DNA from: Acinetobacter sp. MB5
GTDB lineage: Bacteria > Pseudomonadota > Gammaproteobacteria > Pseudomonadales > Moraxellaceae
Length of the DNA stretch: 64,000 bases
Reading direction: 5' to 3'
Assembly (NCBI RefSeq): GCF_003261585.1
Contig: NZ_POVU01000001.1
Location: 62,001-126,000, forward strand
Shown here: positions 46,124 to 55,474 of the stretch, one piece after another
Numbering within the stretch: position 1 is the first letter of the stretch
Layout of the letters: each line of letters opens with the position of its first letter
The notes under the pieces: generated by a model
What the model saw: only the letters and a program-made list of their open reading frames with translations
What the model was told of the DNA's origin: nothing
Database searches by the model: none
Made by a program: the position numbers and the translations under genes

Positions 46124-46464
46124 TGACCAAGTGTTTTTGAAAATAGATTCATGATCAAAACACCTGCAATGATAAATCCAATTCCAATCAGTGCAGGTGT
46201 GTCTAATGTTTGTTTAAAGGCGTAATAACCAATTAACGCCGTAAAAATGATACCGACCCCACTCCAAATCGCATAGACTACACCAATATTCAGCGTTTTG
46301 GTGACTTGTGATAAAACATAAAAAGATAGGCTATAACAAACGATAACCAGCAATGATGGAATCAATTTACTAAAGCCATCTGACTTAACTAAAAATGCCG
46401 TCCCTAAAACTTCGGCTACGATTGCAAAAGCAAGTAGTAAATATGCTGACAGCATGAGATTCAT
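46120..46464 (-). CDS. SMR family multidrug/quaternary ammonium exporter
   Basis: A 114-residue protein with four transmembrane helices. The membrane glutamate of SMR pumps is in LLLAFAIVAEVLGTAF; GVVYAIWSGVGIIFTALIG is the helix 3 signature, with W and G as in EmrE. ATG at 46464 gives normal SMR length, with GAG seven bases upstream; a TTG at 46488 would add eight residues. Works as an antiparallel dimer exchanging protons for cationic drugs. The A. baumannii AbeS pump is a relative, but identity is not high enough by eye to use that name. Confidence 0.88.
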   Translation of the reverse strand: MNLMLSAYLLLAFAIVAEVLGTAFLVKSDGFSKLIPSLLVIVCYSLSFYVLSQVTKTLNIGVVYAIWSGVGIIFTALIGYYAFKQTLDTPALIGIGFIIAGVLIMNLFSKTLGH

Positions 46465-46544
46465 TGATTTACTCAATTCTTTATTCAATGTGTGTATAGT
46501 ATTTTTTCAAAACATCTTTTTCAAATTTTGAATTTGTTTACAAA

Positions 46545-46570
46545 TAAAAAAAGCGCATGTTAGCGCTTTT
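46545..46570. terminator. Bidirectional terminator
   Basis: AAAAAAGCGC, six-base loop, GCGCTTTTTT; lies after the RcnB-like gene on the minus strand. Confidence 0.88.
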
Positions 46571-46599
46571 TTATCATTCCTTAGATTTAGATAATGGTA

Positions 46600-46977
46600 T
46601 TAACGACCATCATGTCCAGGTCCATAAATTGCGCCAAGTAAAATGGCACTAATGACACCTGTTGCAATCGCTGTGAGTACATATTCACCATTGATATACA
46701 TCCAGCGATGTCCACGTGGAGGTTCTGGTAAACCACGACCACGCCAGTCATCTACTTGATAACGACCATTATCATAACCATGAGGTAATGGCTGTCCACG
46801 CTGCCAGTCTTGAGATGGTCGTGCATCATGATGATCACGATCATTCATGTGCTGAGAACTATATCCTCCAGCATCGCGATCAGAATGATCATCATAAGGC
46901 GCTGCCATTGTTGCCATGCTTGAACCTAACATCGCAACTGAAAGAGCGGTCACTGCAAATAATTTTTTTGTAAACAT
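46600..46977 (-). CDS. RcnB family periplasmic protein
   Basis: A 125-residue exported protein. Signal peptide MFTKKLFAVTALSVAMLG with cleavage probably at ATMAA-PYDD; then a histidine- and aspartate-rich mature part (DDHSDRDAGGYSSQHMNDRD), and the RcnB-like module WQRGQPLPHGYDNGRYQVDDW, written in part as WQRGQPLPHGY...YQVDDWRGRGLPEPPRGHRW, and YVLTAIATGVISAILLG. RcnB in E. coli moderates periplasmic nickel and cobalt. ATG at 46977 is chosen by the signal peptide; upstream frame is not coding. His/Asp richness fits metal binding; the regulated metal is unknown. Confidence 0.82.
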   Translation of the reverse strand: MFTKKLFAVTALSVAMLGSSMATMAAPYDDHSDRDAGGYSSQHMNDRDHHDARPSQDWQRGQPLPHGYDNGRYQVDDWRGRGLPEPPRGHRWMYINGEYVLTAIATGVISAILLGAIYGPGHDGR

Positions 46978-47086
46978 GGCTTCATATCCAGTCTTGGAAT
47001 TTATGTTGTTATTAAGCCATACAATCCAAGAGAAAATATGAATAAATCGCCAATTTCTGTAGTTTACTTCTTCATAATATGAGCAA

Positions 47087-47110
47087 TAAAGCACCCGAAG
47101 GTGCCTTATT
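47087..47110 (-). terminator. Terminator of the 31-residue membrane peptide gene
   Basis: Minus strand: GCACC, TTCG tetraloop, GGTGC, then TTTATT. Seven bases after the stop codon of the small gene. Confidence 0.8.
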
Positions 47111-47116
47111 AGGTAA

Positions 47117-47212
47117 TTACATAGCCCAGTTAAACATCTGACCAAACGCATAAACAACAATAATTAGCGTTAATACAGATGATGAAGTTAATAATAATTC
47201 TAAAGTTGTCAT
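47117..47212 (-). CDS. Small membrane protein, 31 residues
   Basis: A short gene not seen by length filters. ATG at 47212 preceded by GGTGGGAT, TAA at 47119-47117, then a hairpin with TTCG loop and T-run. The peptide is MTTLELLLTSSSVL, then a hydrophobic segment TLIIVVYAFGQMFNW, ending WAM. It should be a single-span inner-membrane peptide. Family not recognised. A ribosome site, a full hydrophobic span and an immediate terminator together make coding likely. Confidence 0.6.
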   Translation of the reverse strand: MTTLELLLTSSSVLTLIIVVYAFGQMFNWAM

Positions 47213-47691
47213 ATCCCACCCATCTATCTTAGGCAAGTTGAATATTTTTTATACAATACTTTCAAAAACAATTCAACAACAAAAAACTATAATTTAATAA
47301 TTTATTAATACTCAAAGCATTATCTAAACGTCAATACACTTACAAAGTCATAAATTTAATTATATATTTGTATTATATGTAAAATTTTTATATCTTTATC
47401 ATATTAAAACCCATGTATCACACAAGCAAAATGTGACCAAATTCACATTAGCAAAATCTAACTCTGTAATTTTTTTTAAAAATTCCAATGTACTAATTAT
47501 TGTTTAGTTGATTTATCGCTTCATATTTACATAACAAACAAACCGTTCCTTACTCAGAAATTTTCTAGGAAAAACAATAAAAAAAGATAAAGGTTTAATA
47601 TGCTATCAAACATTCATTATTTTGTTATCTTTCAAAAATTAATATACGATTTATCAAGATAACGCGTTGAATGCCTTTTGGGATATGAAAA
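47213..47691. other. 479-base AT-rich intergenic region
   Basis: No gene or clear hairpin seen between the small membrane peptide and the HAD phosphatase gene. Must hold promoters for both directions; several -10-like TA-rich stretches prevent a single choice. Confidence 0.4.
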
Positions 47692-48381
47692 ATGAATGAA
47701 ACTATCGTCATGTTCGATATGGATGGCACACTACTAGATTTAGCATTTGACCAGTTCATATGGAACGAACATCTACCAAAGCATTATGCAAACCAACATC
47801 AATGCTCATTAGAAGACAGTCAAGCCAAGCTTTTTGAGTATTATCAAAAACATCAACATACACTTCAATGGTATTCATCTAAATTTTGGTCACAAGTTGT
47901 TGGTAGTGATGTTCTTCAGCTACAGCATCAATTTCGCCATAAAATTCAAACTCGATCGGGTTGCCATGAATTACTACAAGCATTAAGACAGCAACAACAC
48001 CTCTGCTGGCTTGTAACCAATGCTGATTGTGCAAGCCTAGAATTAAAACTCCAGATGACAGGTCTTGATGAGTATTTCCAACTCATTATTAGCAGTGAAA
48101 GTATTGGTTTCCCGAAGGAACATCCCGAGTTCTGGACAACCCTGCAACAACGCTATCCGTTTAACCCTGAACAGGCCATCTTTATTGATGACACCGTCCG
48201 TGTACTCGATAGTGCCAAACGCTTTGGAATTCAACAACTGTATAGCATTAGTCAACCCTCTAGTCTTGAGCCTGCTCGTGACAGTGCTACACTAGGTTAT
48301 CCAACACTCCAGCAACTCCCCGATTTACTGGATTTATTTTCATTAAATACAAACAAGGATATCCATGACAAAACAGCATGA
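47692..48381 (+). CDS. yrfG: HAD family nucleotidase, YrfG-like (GMP/IMP nucleotidase)
   Basis: A 229-residue HAD phosphatase. Motif I is MFDMDGTLLDL with the nucleophile Asp near residue 9; motif II LVTNAD; motif III Lys in GFPKEHPEFW; motif IV IDDTVRVLDS. The all-helical cap lies between. E. coli YrfG removes phosphate from purine mononucleotides and is encoded beside hslR, as here: the last 17 bases overlap the hslR start, so the two are co-translated. The assignment rests on the motifs and this conserved neighbourhood. Confidence 0.85.
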   Translation: MNETIVMFDMDGTLLDLAFDQFIWNEHLPKHYANQHQCSLEDSQAKLFEYYQKHQHTLQWYSSKFWSQVVGSDVLQLQHQFRHKIQTRSGCHELLQALRQQQHLCWLVTNADCASLELKLQMTGLDEYFQLIISSESIGFPKEHPEFWTTLQQRYPFNPEQAIFIDDTVRVLDSAKRFGIQQLYSISQPSSLEPARDSATLGYPTLQQLPDLLDLFSLNTNKDIHDKTA

Positions 48382-48808
48382 AACCCCTTCTGCTGATAGC
48401 ATGCGTGTTGACAAATGGCTTTGGGCAGCACGATTTTTCAAAACCCGTTCTCTAGCCAAAGCTGCCATTGAAGGTGGTAAAGTGCATCATCAGGGTGAAC
48501 GGGTCAAAGTCTCAAAAGAAATCCGTATTGGTATGGAATTAACAATTCAGCAAGGTTTTGACAAAAAAACCGTGATGGTGACTGCCCTGTCTGAGACTCG
48601 TGGTCCTGCGCCTGTTGCACAACAACTCTATGAAGAAACTGTCGTCAGCGTTGCTCGTCGGGAACTCATTGCAACGCAAAGAAAAATGAATAATCTTGCA
48701 AGACCAGATCATCGGCCAAGTAAAAAAGATCGAAGACAAATTGGTAAATTTAAACAAGAAAATGATCAGCAGTATGATGAATATTGGTCATATCAAGATG
48801 ATATTTAG
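48365..48808 (+). CDS. hslR: Heat shock protein 15, S4-domain RNA-binding protein
   Basis: A 147-residue protein. The S4 RNA-binding domain starts at MRVDKWLWAARFFKTRSLAK and continues AAIEGGKVHHQGERVKVSK; the rest is basic, ending RPSKKDRRQIGKFKQEND. Hsp15 binds free 50S subunits carrying a stuck nascent chain and helps recycle them. Overlap with yrfG mirrors the E. coli order. A CGACAT-ATC-ATGTCG dyad follows the stop codon at 48812-48826 and may be a weak hairpin end. Confidence 0.92.
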   Translation: MTKQHETPSADSMRVDKWLWAARFFKTRSLAKAAIEGGKVHHQGERVKVSKEIRIGMELTIQQGFDKKTVMVTALSETRGPAPVAQQLYEETVVSVARRELIATQRKMNNLARPDHRPSKKDRRQIGKFKQENDQQYDEYWSYQDDI

Positions 48809-48953
48809 GTACGACATATCATGTCGCCTAAACATCATTTACACATAGAAAATACACATGAATTCTGTCACTATGCGTTTTGTGGAAACGAGATTGATGA
48901 AAGACATCCACTTTGAGTATATAGTGACATTTACATCGTTTTGAGGTTGTAAG

Positions 48954-49994
48954 ATGGATGAGAATAAAAGTAAAGCGCTGAATGCCGCTTTAAGTCAAAT
49001 TGAAAAACAGTTCGGTAAAAACACCGTGATGCGCCTTGGCGACAACACTGTGCAAGCTGTTGAAGCTATTTCAACAGGCTCGCTAACTCTAGATATTGCT
49101 TTAGGGATTGGCGGTTTACCGAAAGGTCGTATTGTCGAAATCTATGGTCCAGAATCTTCTGGTAAAACCACCATGACTTTACAAGCAATTGCACAATGCC
49201 AACGTGCTGGCGGAACTTGTGCCTTTATTGATGCCGAGCATGCTCTCGATCCTCAATATGCGCGTAAGCTTGGCGTAGACATTGACAATCTTTTGGTTTC
49301 TCAGCCTGATAATGGTGAACAAGCCCTTGAAATTGCAGACATGCTCGTCCGTTCAGGCGCAATCGACCTGATTGTTGTCGACTCAGTTGCAGCACTGACA
49401 CCACGCGCTGAAATTGAAGGCGAAATGGGCGACTCGCATATGGGTTTACAAGCGCGCTTAATGAGCCAAGCCTTACGTAAAATCACAGGTAATGCGAAAC
49501 GCTCGAACTGTATGGTGATCTTCATTAACCAGATTCGTATGAAGATTGGCGTGATGTTTGGCAGCCCAGAGACCACAACTGGTGGTAATGCACTTAAATT
49601 CTATGCATCTGTCCGTCTAGACATTCGCCGAATTGGTCAAGTCAAAGAAGGCGACGAAATTATTGGTTCTGAAACCAAAGTCAAAGTTGTGAAAAATAAA
49701 ATGGCACCTCCATTTAAAGAAGCCATTTTCCAAATTTTGTATGGTAAAGGCGTGAACCAGTTAGGTGAATTGGTTGATCTCGCAGTACAACAAGAGCTTG
49801 TTCAAAAAGCAGGTGCTTGGTACTCGTATCAAGGCAATAAAATTGGTCAGGGTAAAAATAACGTCATTCGTTATTTAGAAGAAAACTCTGCAATTGCCCA
49901 AGAAATTGAACGTATGATTCGCGAACAACTTCTCACTACGACAAATGCTCCTGTGCAGGATGATGAAGAGCCTGCCGAGCTTCTAGAAAGCTAA
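48954..49994 (+). CDS. recA: Recombinase RecA
   Basis: A 346-residue RecA: Walker [17 protein letters not shown] near residue 66, [19 protein letters not shown] with the loop 1 region, [20 protein letters not shown] (loop 2), and an acidic tail [11 protein letters not shown]. Catalyses strand exchange and the SOS and DNA damage response. GAGG stands seven bases before the ATG. I see no LexA-type box upstream, which fits Acinetobacter, where lexA is missing and UmuDAb acts instead. Terminator follows, then recX. Confidence 0.98.
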   Translation: MDENKSKALNAALSQIEKQFGKNTVMRLGDNTVQAVEAISTGSLTLDIALGIGGLPKGRIVEIYGPESSGKTTMTLQAIAQCQRAGGTCAFIDAEHALDPQYARKLGVDIDNLLVSQPDNGEQALEIADMLVRSGAIDLIVVDSVAALTPRAEIEGEMGDSHMGLQARLMSQALRKITGNAKRSNCMVIFINQIRMKIGVMFGSPETTTGGNALKFYASVRLDIRRIGQVKEGDEIIGSETKVKVVKNKMAPPFKEAIFQILYGKGVNQLGELVDLAVQQELVQKAGAWYSYQGNKIGQGKNNVIRYLEENSAIAQEIERMIREQLLTTTNAPVQDDEEPAELLES

Positions 49995-50010
49995 TTCACC
50001 CGATAATGAA

Positions 50011-50030
50011 ACGCCCTACGGGGCGTTTTT
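50011..50030 (+). terminator. Terminator between recA and recX
   Basis: ACGCCC, TACG loop, GGGCGTTTTT. Probably leaks into recX, giving lower RecX expression. Confidence 0.88.
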
Positions 50031-50050
50031 GATTTTTATGGGATACCCAA

Positions 50051-50542
50051 ATGCAAAAGCGACATTTTAATACCGATCAACAACCTGCAAAAACCATGAA
50101 AGGCGCCCGCCTACGTAGTTATGCTTATGCTTTGCTGTGCAAGCGCGAATATTCAAAAGCTGAATTACGAGCTAAATTAAATCAGTATGCTGAAGATCCT
50201 GATGAAGTAGAACGACTGCTTGAAGAGTTTAGTCAATATCAGTATCAAAGTGACCAGCGTGTCGCCGAACAAGTTTTAGTGAGTCAAATACGCAAAGGCA
50301 AAGGCCCTCGACGAATTCTACAAACTTTACAGCAAAAGCAAGTTGATCAAGACTATATTCAAGAACAAGTACAAGAAACTGATTGGCTAGAGCATGCTTA
50401 CCAGCTTAAAGTGAAGAAATATGGAACAGCGGTCGAGAAAGATCCAAAATTACAGGCAAAGCAAATTCGGTTTTTGCAATATCGAGGATATGATATGGAT
50501 GTGATTTTAAAGGCTGTACGAAGAAGTGTACAAGAAGAATAA
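50051..50542 (+). CDS. recX: Regulatory protein RecX
   Basis: A 163-residue helical protein that caps RecA filaments and inhibits RecA. Typical repeats of three-helix modules: LRSYAYALLCKREYSKAELR, LLEEFSQYQYQSDQRVAEQV, LVSQIRKGKGPRRILQTL and the C-terminal RFLQYRGYDMDVILKAV. It stands right after recA and its terminator, the usual order. Confidence 0.93.
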   Translation: MQKRHFNTDQQPAKTMKGARLRSYAYALLCKREYSKAELRAKLNQYAEDPDEVERLLEEFSQYQYQSDQRVAEQVLVSQIRKGKGPRRILQTLQQKQVDQDYIQEQVQETDWLEHAYQLKVKKYGTAVEKDPKLQAKQIRFLQYRGYDMDVILKAVRRSVQEE

Positions 50543-50543
50543 T

Positions 50544-50657
<114 letters not shown>

Positions 50658-50668
50658 TTGCAAGGACA

Positions 50669-50696
50669 AGTATAGAGATTTTTAATCAACATGCAA
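50669..50696 (-). promoter_or_regulatory. Promoter of ffs
   Basis: Minus strand: TTGCAT (50696-50691), 16 bases, TATACT (50674-50669), with the RNA start about 11 bases on. Confidence 0.75.
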
Positions 50697-50924
50697 TATA
50701 AAATCAGCCAATTTCCACAAAATCCGAACCGTTTGATTATTAATAAAACATTTTTATGATTTTCGAACACATACAACGCAATTTATTTGAAAATTCATAG
50801 AAGAAATGCTGAATTATTGTAAAGCCTGCTTGCTTTAAACGAAGCAAAGTTGATAAATAAACGCTAAAATCTAAACAACCCTTCGGGCTTGTACTTCTTA
50901 TTCCGATTTCTTTAGGTTCTTCAT

Positions 50925-51785
50925 ATGAAGCTTAAAAAGTTAGCACTTGGATTGCTAGCCTGTACCACAACACTTGCGGTACTTGCTGCGCCAATTGAAA
51001 ATGTTTCACTAAGTCAAAATAACAGTAGCGGTTCAACTGGCAACACAACAACTAATCCTCCAACCAGTAACATTCCAACCAATGTGAACTGGGAACTTAT
51101 GCAGCGTATTGATCAACTTGAGAATCAAGTGCGCAACATGCGAGGAATGATCGAAGAACAACAACACACAATTGATCAGCAGCGCCAAGACCTAGACAAT
51201 CATTACAATGATTTAGACCAGCGCTTACAACTCCTTCAACAAAAAGTCGACGGAGATGATGGTTCAGCAGCTTCAGAAGATGCCACCAGTGACGATAGTA
51301 GTGCGTCTAATGCAACTCCAAGCAATAATGCAACAGCACCGAACAGTGTAACCCCAGCATCTCCAGCACCAGCCAAATCAACAACAGCTACAGGAGCACC
51401 CCCAGCAAAAAAGCCGCTGAGTGAGAAGGATGCCTATACCTTAGCACTCGATGCCTACAAACAAGGTGGCGCTAAACAAGCCATCAAACCGATGCAGAAT
51501 TTTATCAAGAACTATCCTGACAGCATTTATATTGGCAATGCACACTTCTGGCTCGCAGAGTTCTATTTAGCAATAGAACCTGCCAATTATTCAGAAGCAA
51601 AGAAAAACTATGAGGTTGTTGCGAAGCATTACCCTCAATCAGCGAAAGCACCGCATGCGTTGTATCAACTTTATAGCATTGCTAAAAATGTCGATCGAAA
51701 TAATGTCTCTGCCAATCTCTATCGCCAACAACTGCTGAAGCAATATCCCAAATCCAAAGAAGCTGGATATCTGAAAAAATCATAA
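50925..51785 (+). CDS. cpoB: Cell division coordinator CpoB (YbgF)
   Basis: A 286-residue periplasmic protein. Signal peptide MKLKKLALGLLACTTTLAVLA; coiled-coil trimer segment with heptads (WELMQRIDQLENQVRNMRGM, continuing to about residue 105); a Ser/Thr/Ala/Pro-rich linker; and C-terminal TPR repeats (DAYTLALDAYKQGGAKQAI, GNAHFWLAEFYLAIEPANY, APHALYQLYSIAKNVDRNN). CpoB links the Tol-Pal system to peptidoglycan synthesis at division. In many gammaproteobacteria it follows pal; here it is alone, downstream of the 4.5S RNA gene. Confidence 0.9.
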   Translation: MKLKKLALGLLACTTTLAVLAAPIENVSLSQNNSSGSTGNTTTNPPTSNIPTNVNWELMQRIDQLENQVRNMRGMIEEQQHTIDQQRQDLDNHYNDLDQRLQLLQQKVDGDDGSAASEDATSDDSSASNATPSNNATAPNSVTPASPAPAKSTTATGAPPAKKPLSEKDAYTLALDAYKQGGAKQAIKPMQNFIKNYPDSIYIGNAHFWLAEFYLAIEPANYSEAKKNYEVVAKHYPQSAKAPHALYQLYSIAKNVDRNNVSANLYRQQLLKQYPKSKEAGYLKKS

Positions 51786-51815
51786 TAAAAAACCGAGTAG
51801 CAACTCGGTTTTTTT
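51786..51815. terminator. Bidirectional terminator
   Basis: AACCGAGT, four-base loop, ACTCGGTT with A-run before and T-run after; between convergent cpoB and dld. Confidence 0.9.
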
Positions 51816-51832
51816 ATTCCTCTAAATCGCAA

Positions 51833-53533
51833 TTAGGACTTCCAGTATTTTAACTTTGAAGTATGCCCAATCCCGACATTAAAGCTATTGGTTGGATCAA
51901 GCTTCTGATAATGCTGTTTCAAGGCAGGCTTTGCGACATATAAGTGTCCGACATTGTGCTCTGCTGGATACTCAGCACCACGATGATCAAGCAGTTTCCA
52001 CATCTGATGTTCCATATCTAAAGGATCAACACCTTTTTTAACGATATAGTCTTGATGGAAGACATGACATAAGAAATGACCATAATAAAGTTTATGGATA
52101 ATCTGCTCATCCATCTCTTTAGGTAAAGTTTCTAGCCAATCACGGTCATTACGGCGTAACGCAATGTCCAATGCCACAATGTCTTCGACTTCGCTACGAT
52201 GGGTATCCCGATAACGAATCGCAGCGCCTGCAACAGCAAAACGATGCAAGAACGCTTTACGCCCTTCATCGGCATCACATAAGAAGTAGTTGCCAGTTTC
52301 ACGATGCTCAGCAAAGTAACCCGCTAAAAACTGCTGAACCTGAGCCACATCTTGATCTTCAATCCGTAAAATCAAATGATGCTCGTATAAATCACGGAAC
52401 TGGTTCATACGCTTCGGCAAATGATTCGGCATAAAATGGGTCATGATTTGCAAGACTTTATCCGTCAAGCCACGTATCCCAAATTTTTCCAAGAAACCAT
52501 CAACCTTGTCTTTCATGGCAAAGGCTTGTGGTACTTTAGCTGTGCCAAACTTCTCAATAAAAACAAAGGTATCTTTACCGTACTCAGCGCCAATGTCATA
52601 CGCAACACGGTGAATATATTCACCCGCAATCGGAATACGAGGTAAATCTTGCAACAAGAAACGACGAATTGCAGTCAAATCATTAATAGAGTTTGAACCC
52701 ACATAAAACACCTGACTTTTGATTTTTTCAAAGGTGTCTAGACGTACTGCAAAAACACAAACTTTACCTGCCGAGCCTGAAGCTTCAAACAAACGGCTTG
52801 GATCAGCATTGAAACGTGCAGGTGTTGCTTCGTCGACCTGACAAACATCATGCACATAATGCTGATCTGATGCACAGCGATGCTCCGAGTTTTCAACATC
52901 GCTCGATTGATATTGATTTTGCTGTAAGCGTGTCAAAATTTCTTCAGGGGTTTGACCCAAGTTCACACCCAAATGGTTCACTAACTCCAACTTGCCCTGC
53001 TCTGTCACACGTGCATAAAGTGCTAACTCAGTGTAAGCAGGCCCACGGCGTACCAAAGCCCCGCCCGAGTTATTACACACACCACCTAGAACCGATGCAC
53101 CAATACACGATGAACCAATCACAGAGTGAGGTTCGCGGTTATATTGAGCCAATTCACGCTCAAGGGCATCCAGTGTTGCACCTGGTAAACAAATCACTTG
53201 TTTGCCGTCATTAATGACTTGAATACCCGCCAAACGACGCGTGCTAATCAGCACTACAGGACGATCATAGTCATCACCATACGGTGTTGAGCCGCCTGTT
53301 AAGCCCGTATTGGCGGCCTGCATAATCACGATACAATCCGCATCTACGGCAGCTTGCAAAACTTGCCATTGCTCCAGCAAGTTTGCTGGCACAACCACTG
53401 CCAAAACTTTACCTTCACCGAAACGGCGTCCTTGACGGTACAAACGCGTGTGCTGATCATCGGTCAGCACATGTTGCTCACCCACGATTTTTTTTAACTG
53501 CTGAATCGTTTGAGCGTGATTTGCGTGTAACAT
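51833..53533 (-). CDS. dld: Quinone-dependent D-lactate dehydrogenase
   Basis: A 566-residue flavoprotein oxidising D-lactate to pyruvate with electrons to the quinone pool; peripheral on the inner membrane. N-terminal FAD-binding (PCMH) domain: VVVPANLLEQWQVLQAAVDA, ANTGLTGGSTPYGDDYDRPV and VIGSSCIGASVLGGVCNNSG (given in parts). The C-terminal half is the D-lactate dehydrogenase membrane-binding type (HRYDTHRSEVEDIVALDIAL-like region, seen as RYRDTHRSEVEDI; FHQDYIVKKGVDP). Ten bases after lldD; last gene of the lactate operon. Length matches E. coli Dld (571). Confidence 0.95.
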   Translation of the reverse strand: MLHANHAQTIQQLKKIVGEQHVLTDDQHTRLYRQGRRFGEGKVLAVVVPANLLEQWQVLQAAVDADCIVIMQAANTGLTGGSTPYGDDYDRPVVLISTRRLAGIQVINDGKQVICLPGATLDALERELAQYNREPHSVIGSSCIGASVLGGVCNNSGGALVRRGPAYTELALYARVTEQGKLELVNHLGVNLGQTPEEILTRLQQNQYQSSDVENSEHRCASDQHYVHDVCQVDEATPARFNADPSRLFEASGSAGKVCVFAVRLDTFEKIKSQVFYVGSNSINDLTAIRRFLLQDLPRIPIAGEYIHRVAYDIGAEYGKDTFVFIEKFGTAKVPQAFAMKDKVDGFLEKFGIRGLTDKVLQIMTHFMPNHLPKRMNQFRDLYEHHLILRIEDQDVAQVQQFLAGYFAEHRETGNYFLCDADEGRKAFLHRFAVAGAAIRYRDTHRSEVEDIVALDIALRRNDRDWLETLPKEMDEQIIHKLYYGHFLCHVFHQDYIVKKGVDPLDMEHQMWKLLDHRGAEYPAEHNVGHLYVAKPALKQHYQKLDPTNSFNVGIGHTSKLKYWKS

Positions 53534-53543
53534 AAGTATTCTC

Positions 53544-54695
53544 TTATTTTGCTAGACGATCTAAATTCACAAGGCAATCTGAATTGATGTCTTGGATGGT
53601 TTTCGCACCCGTTAAGGTCATTGCGACGCGCATTTCCTTATCAATCAGTTCCAGTAAGTTAGACACTCCCTGCCCACCTTCTGCGCCAAGTGCATAGACA
53701 AATGCACGTCCTAACATACACAGGTCTGCACCCATGGCCAGCATACGTACGACATCCAAGCCATTACGAATACCCGAGTCCACCAAAATTTTTAAATCAC
53801 CTTTCACGGCATCTGCAATCGCAGGTAAAGCACGTGTTGTTGATAACACACCGTCGAGCTGACGACCACCATGATTGGAGACCACAATCCCGTCTGCACC
53901 AAAACGTACCGCATCTTTGGCATCTTCAGGGTCTAAAATGCCTTTAATCACCATTGGGCCATCCCAGAAATCACGGATCCACTCTAGGTCTTTCCATGAA
54001 ATAGATGGGTCAAAGTTTGCACCTAACCAGCCAATGTAATCTTCCAAACCTGTCGGTTTACCCAAATATTTAGAGATATTACCTAAGTCATGCGGACGAC
54101 CGAGCAAGCCCACATTCCATGCCCAATGTGGATGTGCAAAAGACTGTAAATAACGGCGCATCGATGCATTTGGCCCACTCATACCCGAATGAGCATCACG
54201 GTAACGCGCCCCTGGTACTGGCATATCCACCGTAAAGACCAATGTTGAACAACCTGCCGCTTTAGCACGTTCCAAGGCATTTTTCATAAAGCCACGGTCA
54301 CGCAGTACATACAACTGAAACCACATTGGACGTTGAATCGCTGGAGTAACTTCTTCAATTGGGCAAACAGAAACTGTTGATAAGGTAAATGGAATGCCTT
54401 TTTTATCGGCAGCAACTGCAGCTTGCACTTCGCCACGGCGTGCATACATGCCTGTCAACCCCACAGGTGACAGCGCCACAGGCATAGATAATGTTTCATC
54501 AAAAATCTTGGTTTCAAGACTTAGTTGAGACATATCATTCAGCACGCGCTGACGCAGTGCAATTTGAGATAAATCTTCGACATTTCGCTTTAAAGTATAT
54601 TCGGCATAAGCACCACCATCGATATAGTGGAACAAAAATGGTGGCAAACGACGTCGTGCCGCTTCGCGGTAGTCATTTGAAGAGGAAATGATCAT
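53544..54695 (-). CDS. lldD: L-lactate dehydrogenase (FMN, quinone-linked)
   Basis: A 383-residue member of the FMN-dependent alpha-hydroxyacid oxidase family. Seen: [20 protein letters not shown] with the active-site Tyr, [55 protein letters not shown] with the FMN lysine, [11 protein letters not shown] with the catalytic His and substrate Arg, and [20 protein letters not shown]. Starts inside the end of lldR (four-base overlap), so the two are coupled. Confidence 0.97.
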   Translation of the reverse strand: MIISSSNDYREAARRRLPPFLFHYIDGGAYAEYTLKRNVEDLSQIALRQRVLNDMSQLSLETKIFDETLSMPVALSPVGLTGMYARRGEVQAAVAADKKGIPFTLSTVSVCPIEEVTPAIQRPMWFQLYVLRDRGFMKNALERAKAAGCSTLVFTVDMPVPGARYRDAHSGMSGPNASMRRYLQSFAHPHWAWNVGLLGRPHDLGNISKYLGKPTGLEDYIGWLGANFDPSISWKDLEWIRDFWDGPMVIKGILDPEDAKDAVRFGADGIVVSNHGGRQLDGVLSTTRALPAIADAVKGDLKILVDSGIRNGLDVVRMLAMGADLCMLGRAFVYALGAEGGQGVSNLLELIDKEMRVAMTLTGAKTIQDINSDCLVNLDRLAK

Positions 54696-55447
54696 TTTAA
54701 ATCGATCCTTTTTAAGCGAGATGAGCGTTTTAGACGAGCTTCAGCTTCGTCAATGGCGCGCACTTGTTGAATAATAAATTCGATATGCCCACAAACCGAT
54801 GAACGTGCCAATTCGGGATCTTGTTTATCAATGGCATCCATCACCTGAAAGTGCTGCAAATGTAATTGTCCAAATTGATGTGCATCGGTATAAATTTTTC
54901 GACGACCCAGCACTACGTTGTATTGCAACAAGTCAAACAGACTCCGCATCATTTGCGTCAATACAATATTGTGAGAGGCTTCAGCAATCGCCAAATGAAA
55001 GTTTGCATCCGATGCCGAGGCTTTATCTGCATCACCAATCGACTGGAAATGTAAAACCTGATCATAATAATGATGAATCTTGGCGCGATCTTCTTCAGTT
55101 GAACGCTGAGCTGCATACCAAGCTGTTCCACCTTCTAAAATCAGTCGTGCTTCCTGAACATCGAAACGATATAGCGGGTCTTGATCAATCAGATCACTGA
55201 GAGGCTGAATAATAAATTGGTCAGACCAATCACTTTGAGGGCGTTTTGCCAAATAGGTTCCCGCCCCCACACGACTCGCAATCACACCTTGGCTTGAGAG
55301 TTTTTGTAGTGCTTCACGTAATGAGGAGCGTGAAACACTAAGTTGTTCACACAATTGACGTTCTGAAGGCAGCCGATCACCCACCTGCATACTCTGCTTT
55401 TCTATCAAGTCATACAGGCTTTGTACTACGCGATCGGCTATTTTCAT
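54692..55447 (-). CDS. lldR: Lactate-responsive GntR/FadR family regulator LldR
   Basis: A 251-residue regulator. Winged helix: [63 protein letters not shown] effector domain with [32 protein letters not shown] and [14 protein letters not shown], holding the metal-binding D and three H. Between lldP (27 bases upstream) and lldD, as in lldPRD operons. Two TTGGT-type dyads upstream of lldP are its likely operators; L-lactate should relieve repression. Confidence 0.94.
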   Translation of the reverse strand: MKIADRVVQSLYDLIEKQSMQVGDRLPSERQLCEQLSVSRSSLREALQKLSSQGVIASRVGAGTYLAKRPQSDWSDQFIIQPLSDLIDQDPLYRFDVQEARLILEGGTAWYAAQRSTEEDRAKIHHYYDQVLHFQSIGDADKASASDANFHLAIAEASHNIVLTQMMRSLFDLLQYNVVLGRRKIYTDAHQFGQLHLQHFQVMDAIDKQDPELARSSVCGHIEFIIQQVRAIDEAEARLKRSSRLKRIDLK

Positions 55448-55474
55448 CTTACTTTCCTTCGGTCAATCTGCAAC

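Noticed and set aside
46716..46973. 85-residue His-rich plus-strand frame that might bind metal
   Set aside because: It is the antisense of the His/Asp-rich RcnB-like gene, which has a signal peptide and ribosome site; the histidines arise from antisense of ATG/ATC codons.
48812..48826. CGACAT-ATC-ATGTCG dyad as SOS operator of recA
   Set aside because: It lies directly after hslR, about 130 bases before recA, and does not resemble known Acinetobacter UmuDAb sites; more likely a weak hairpin.
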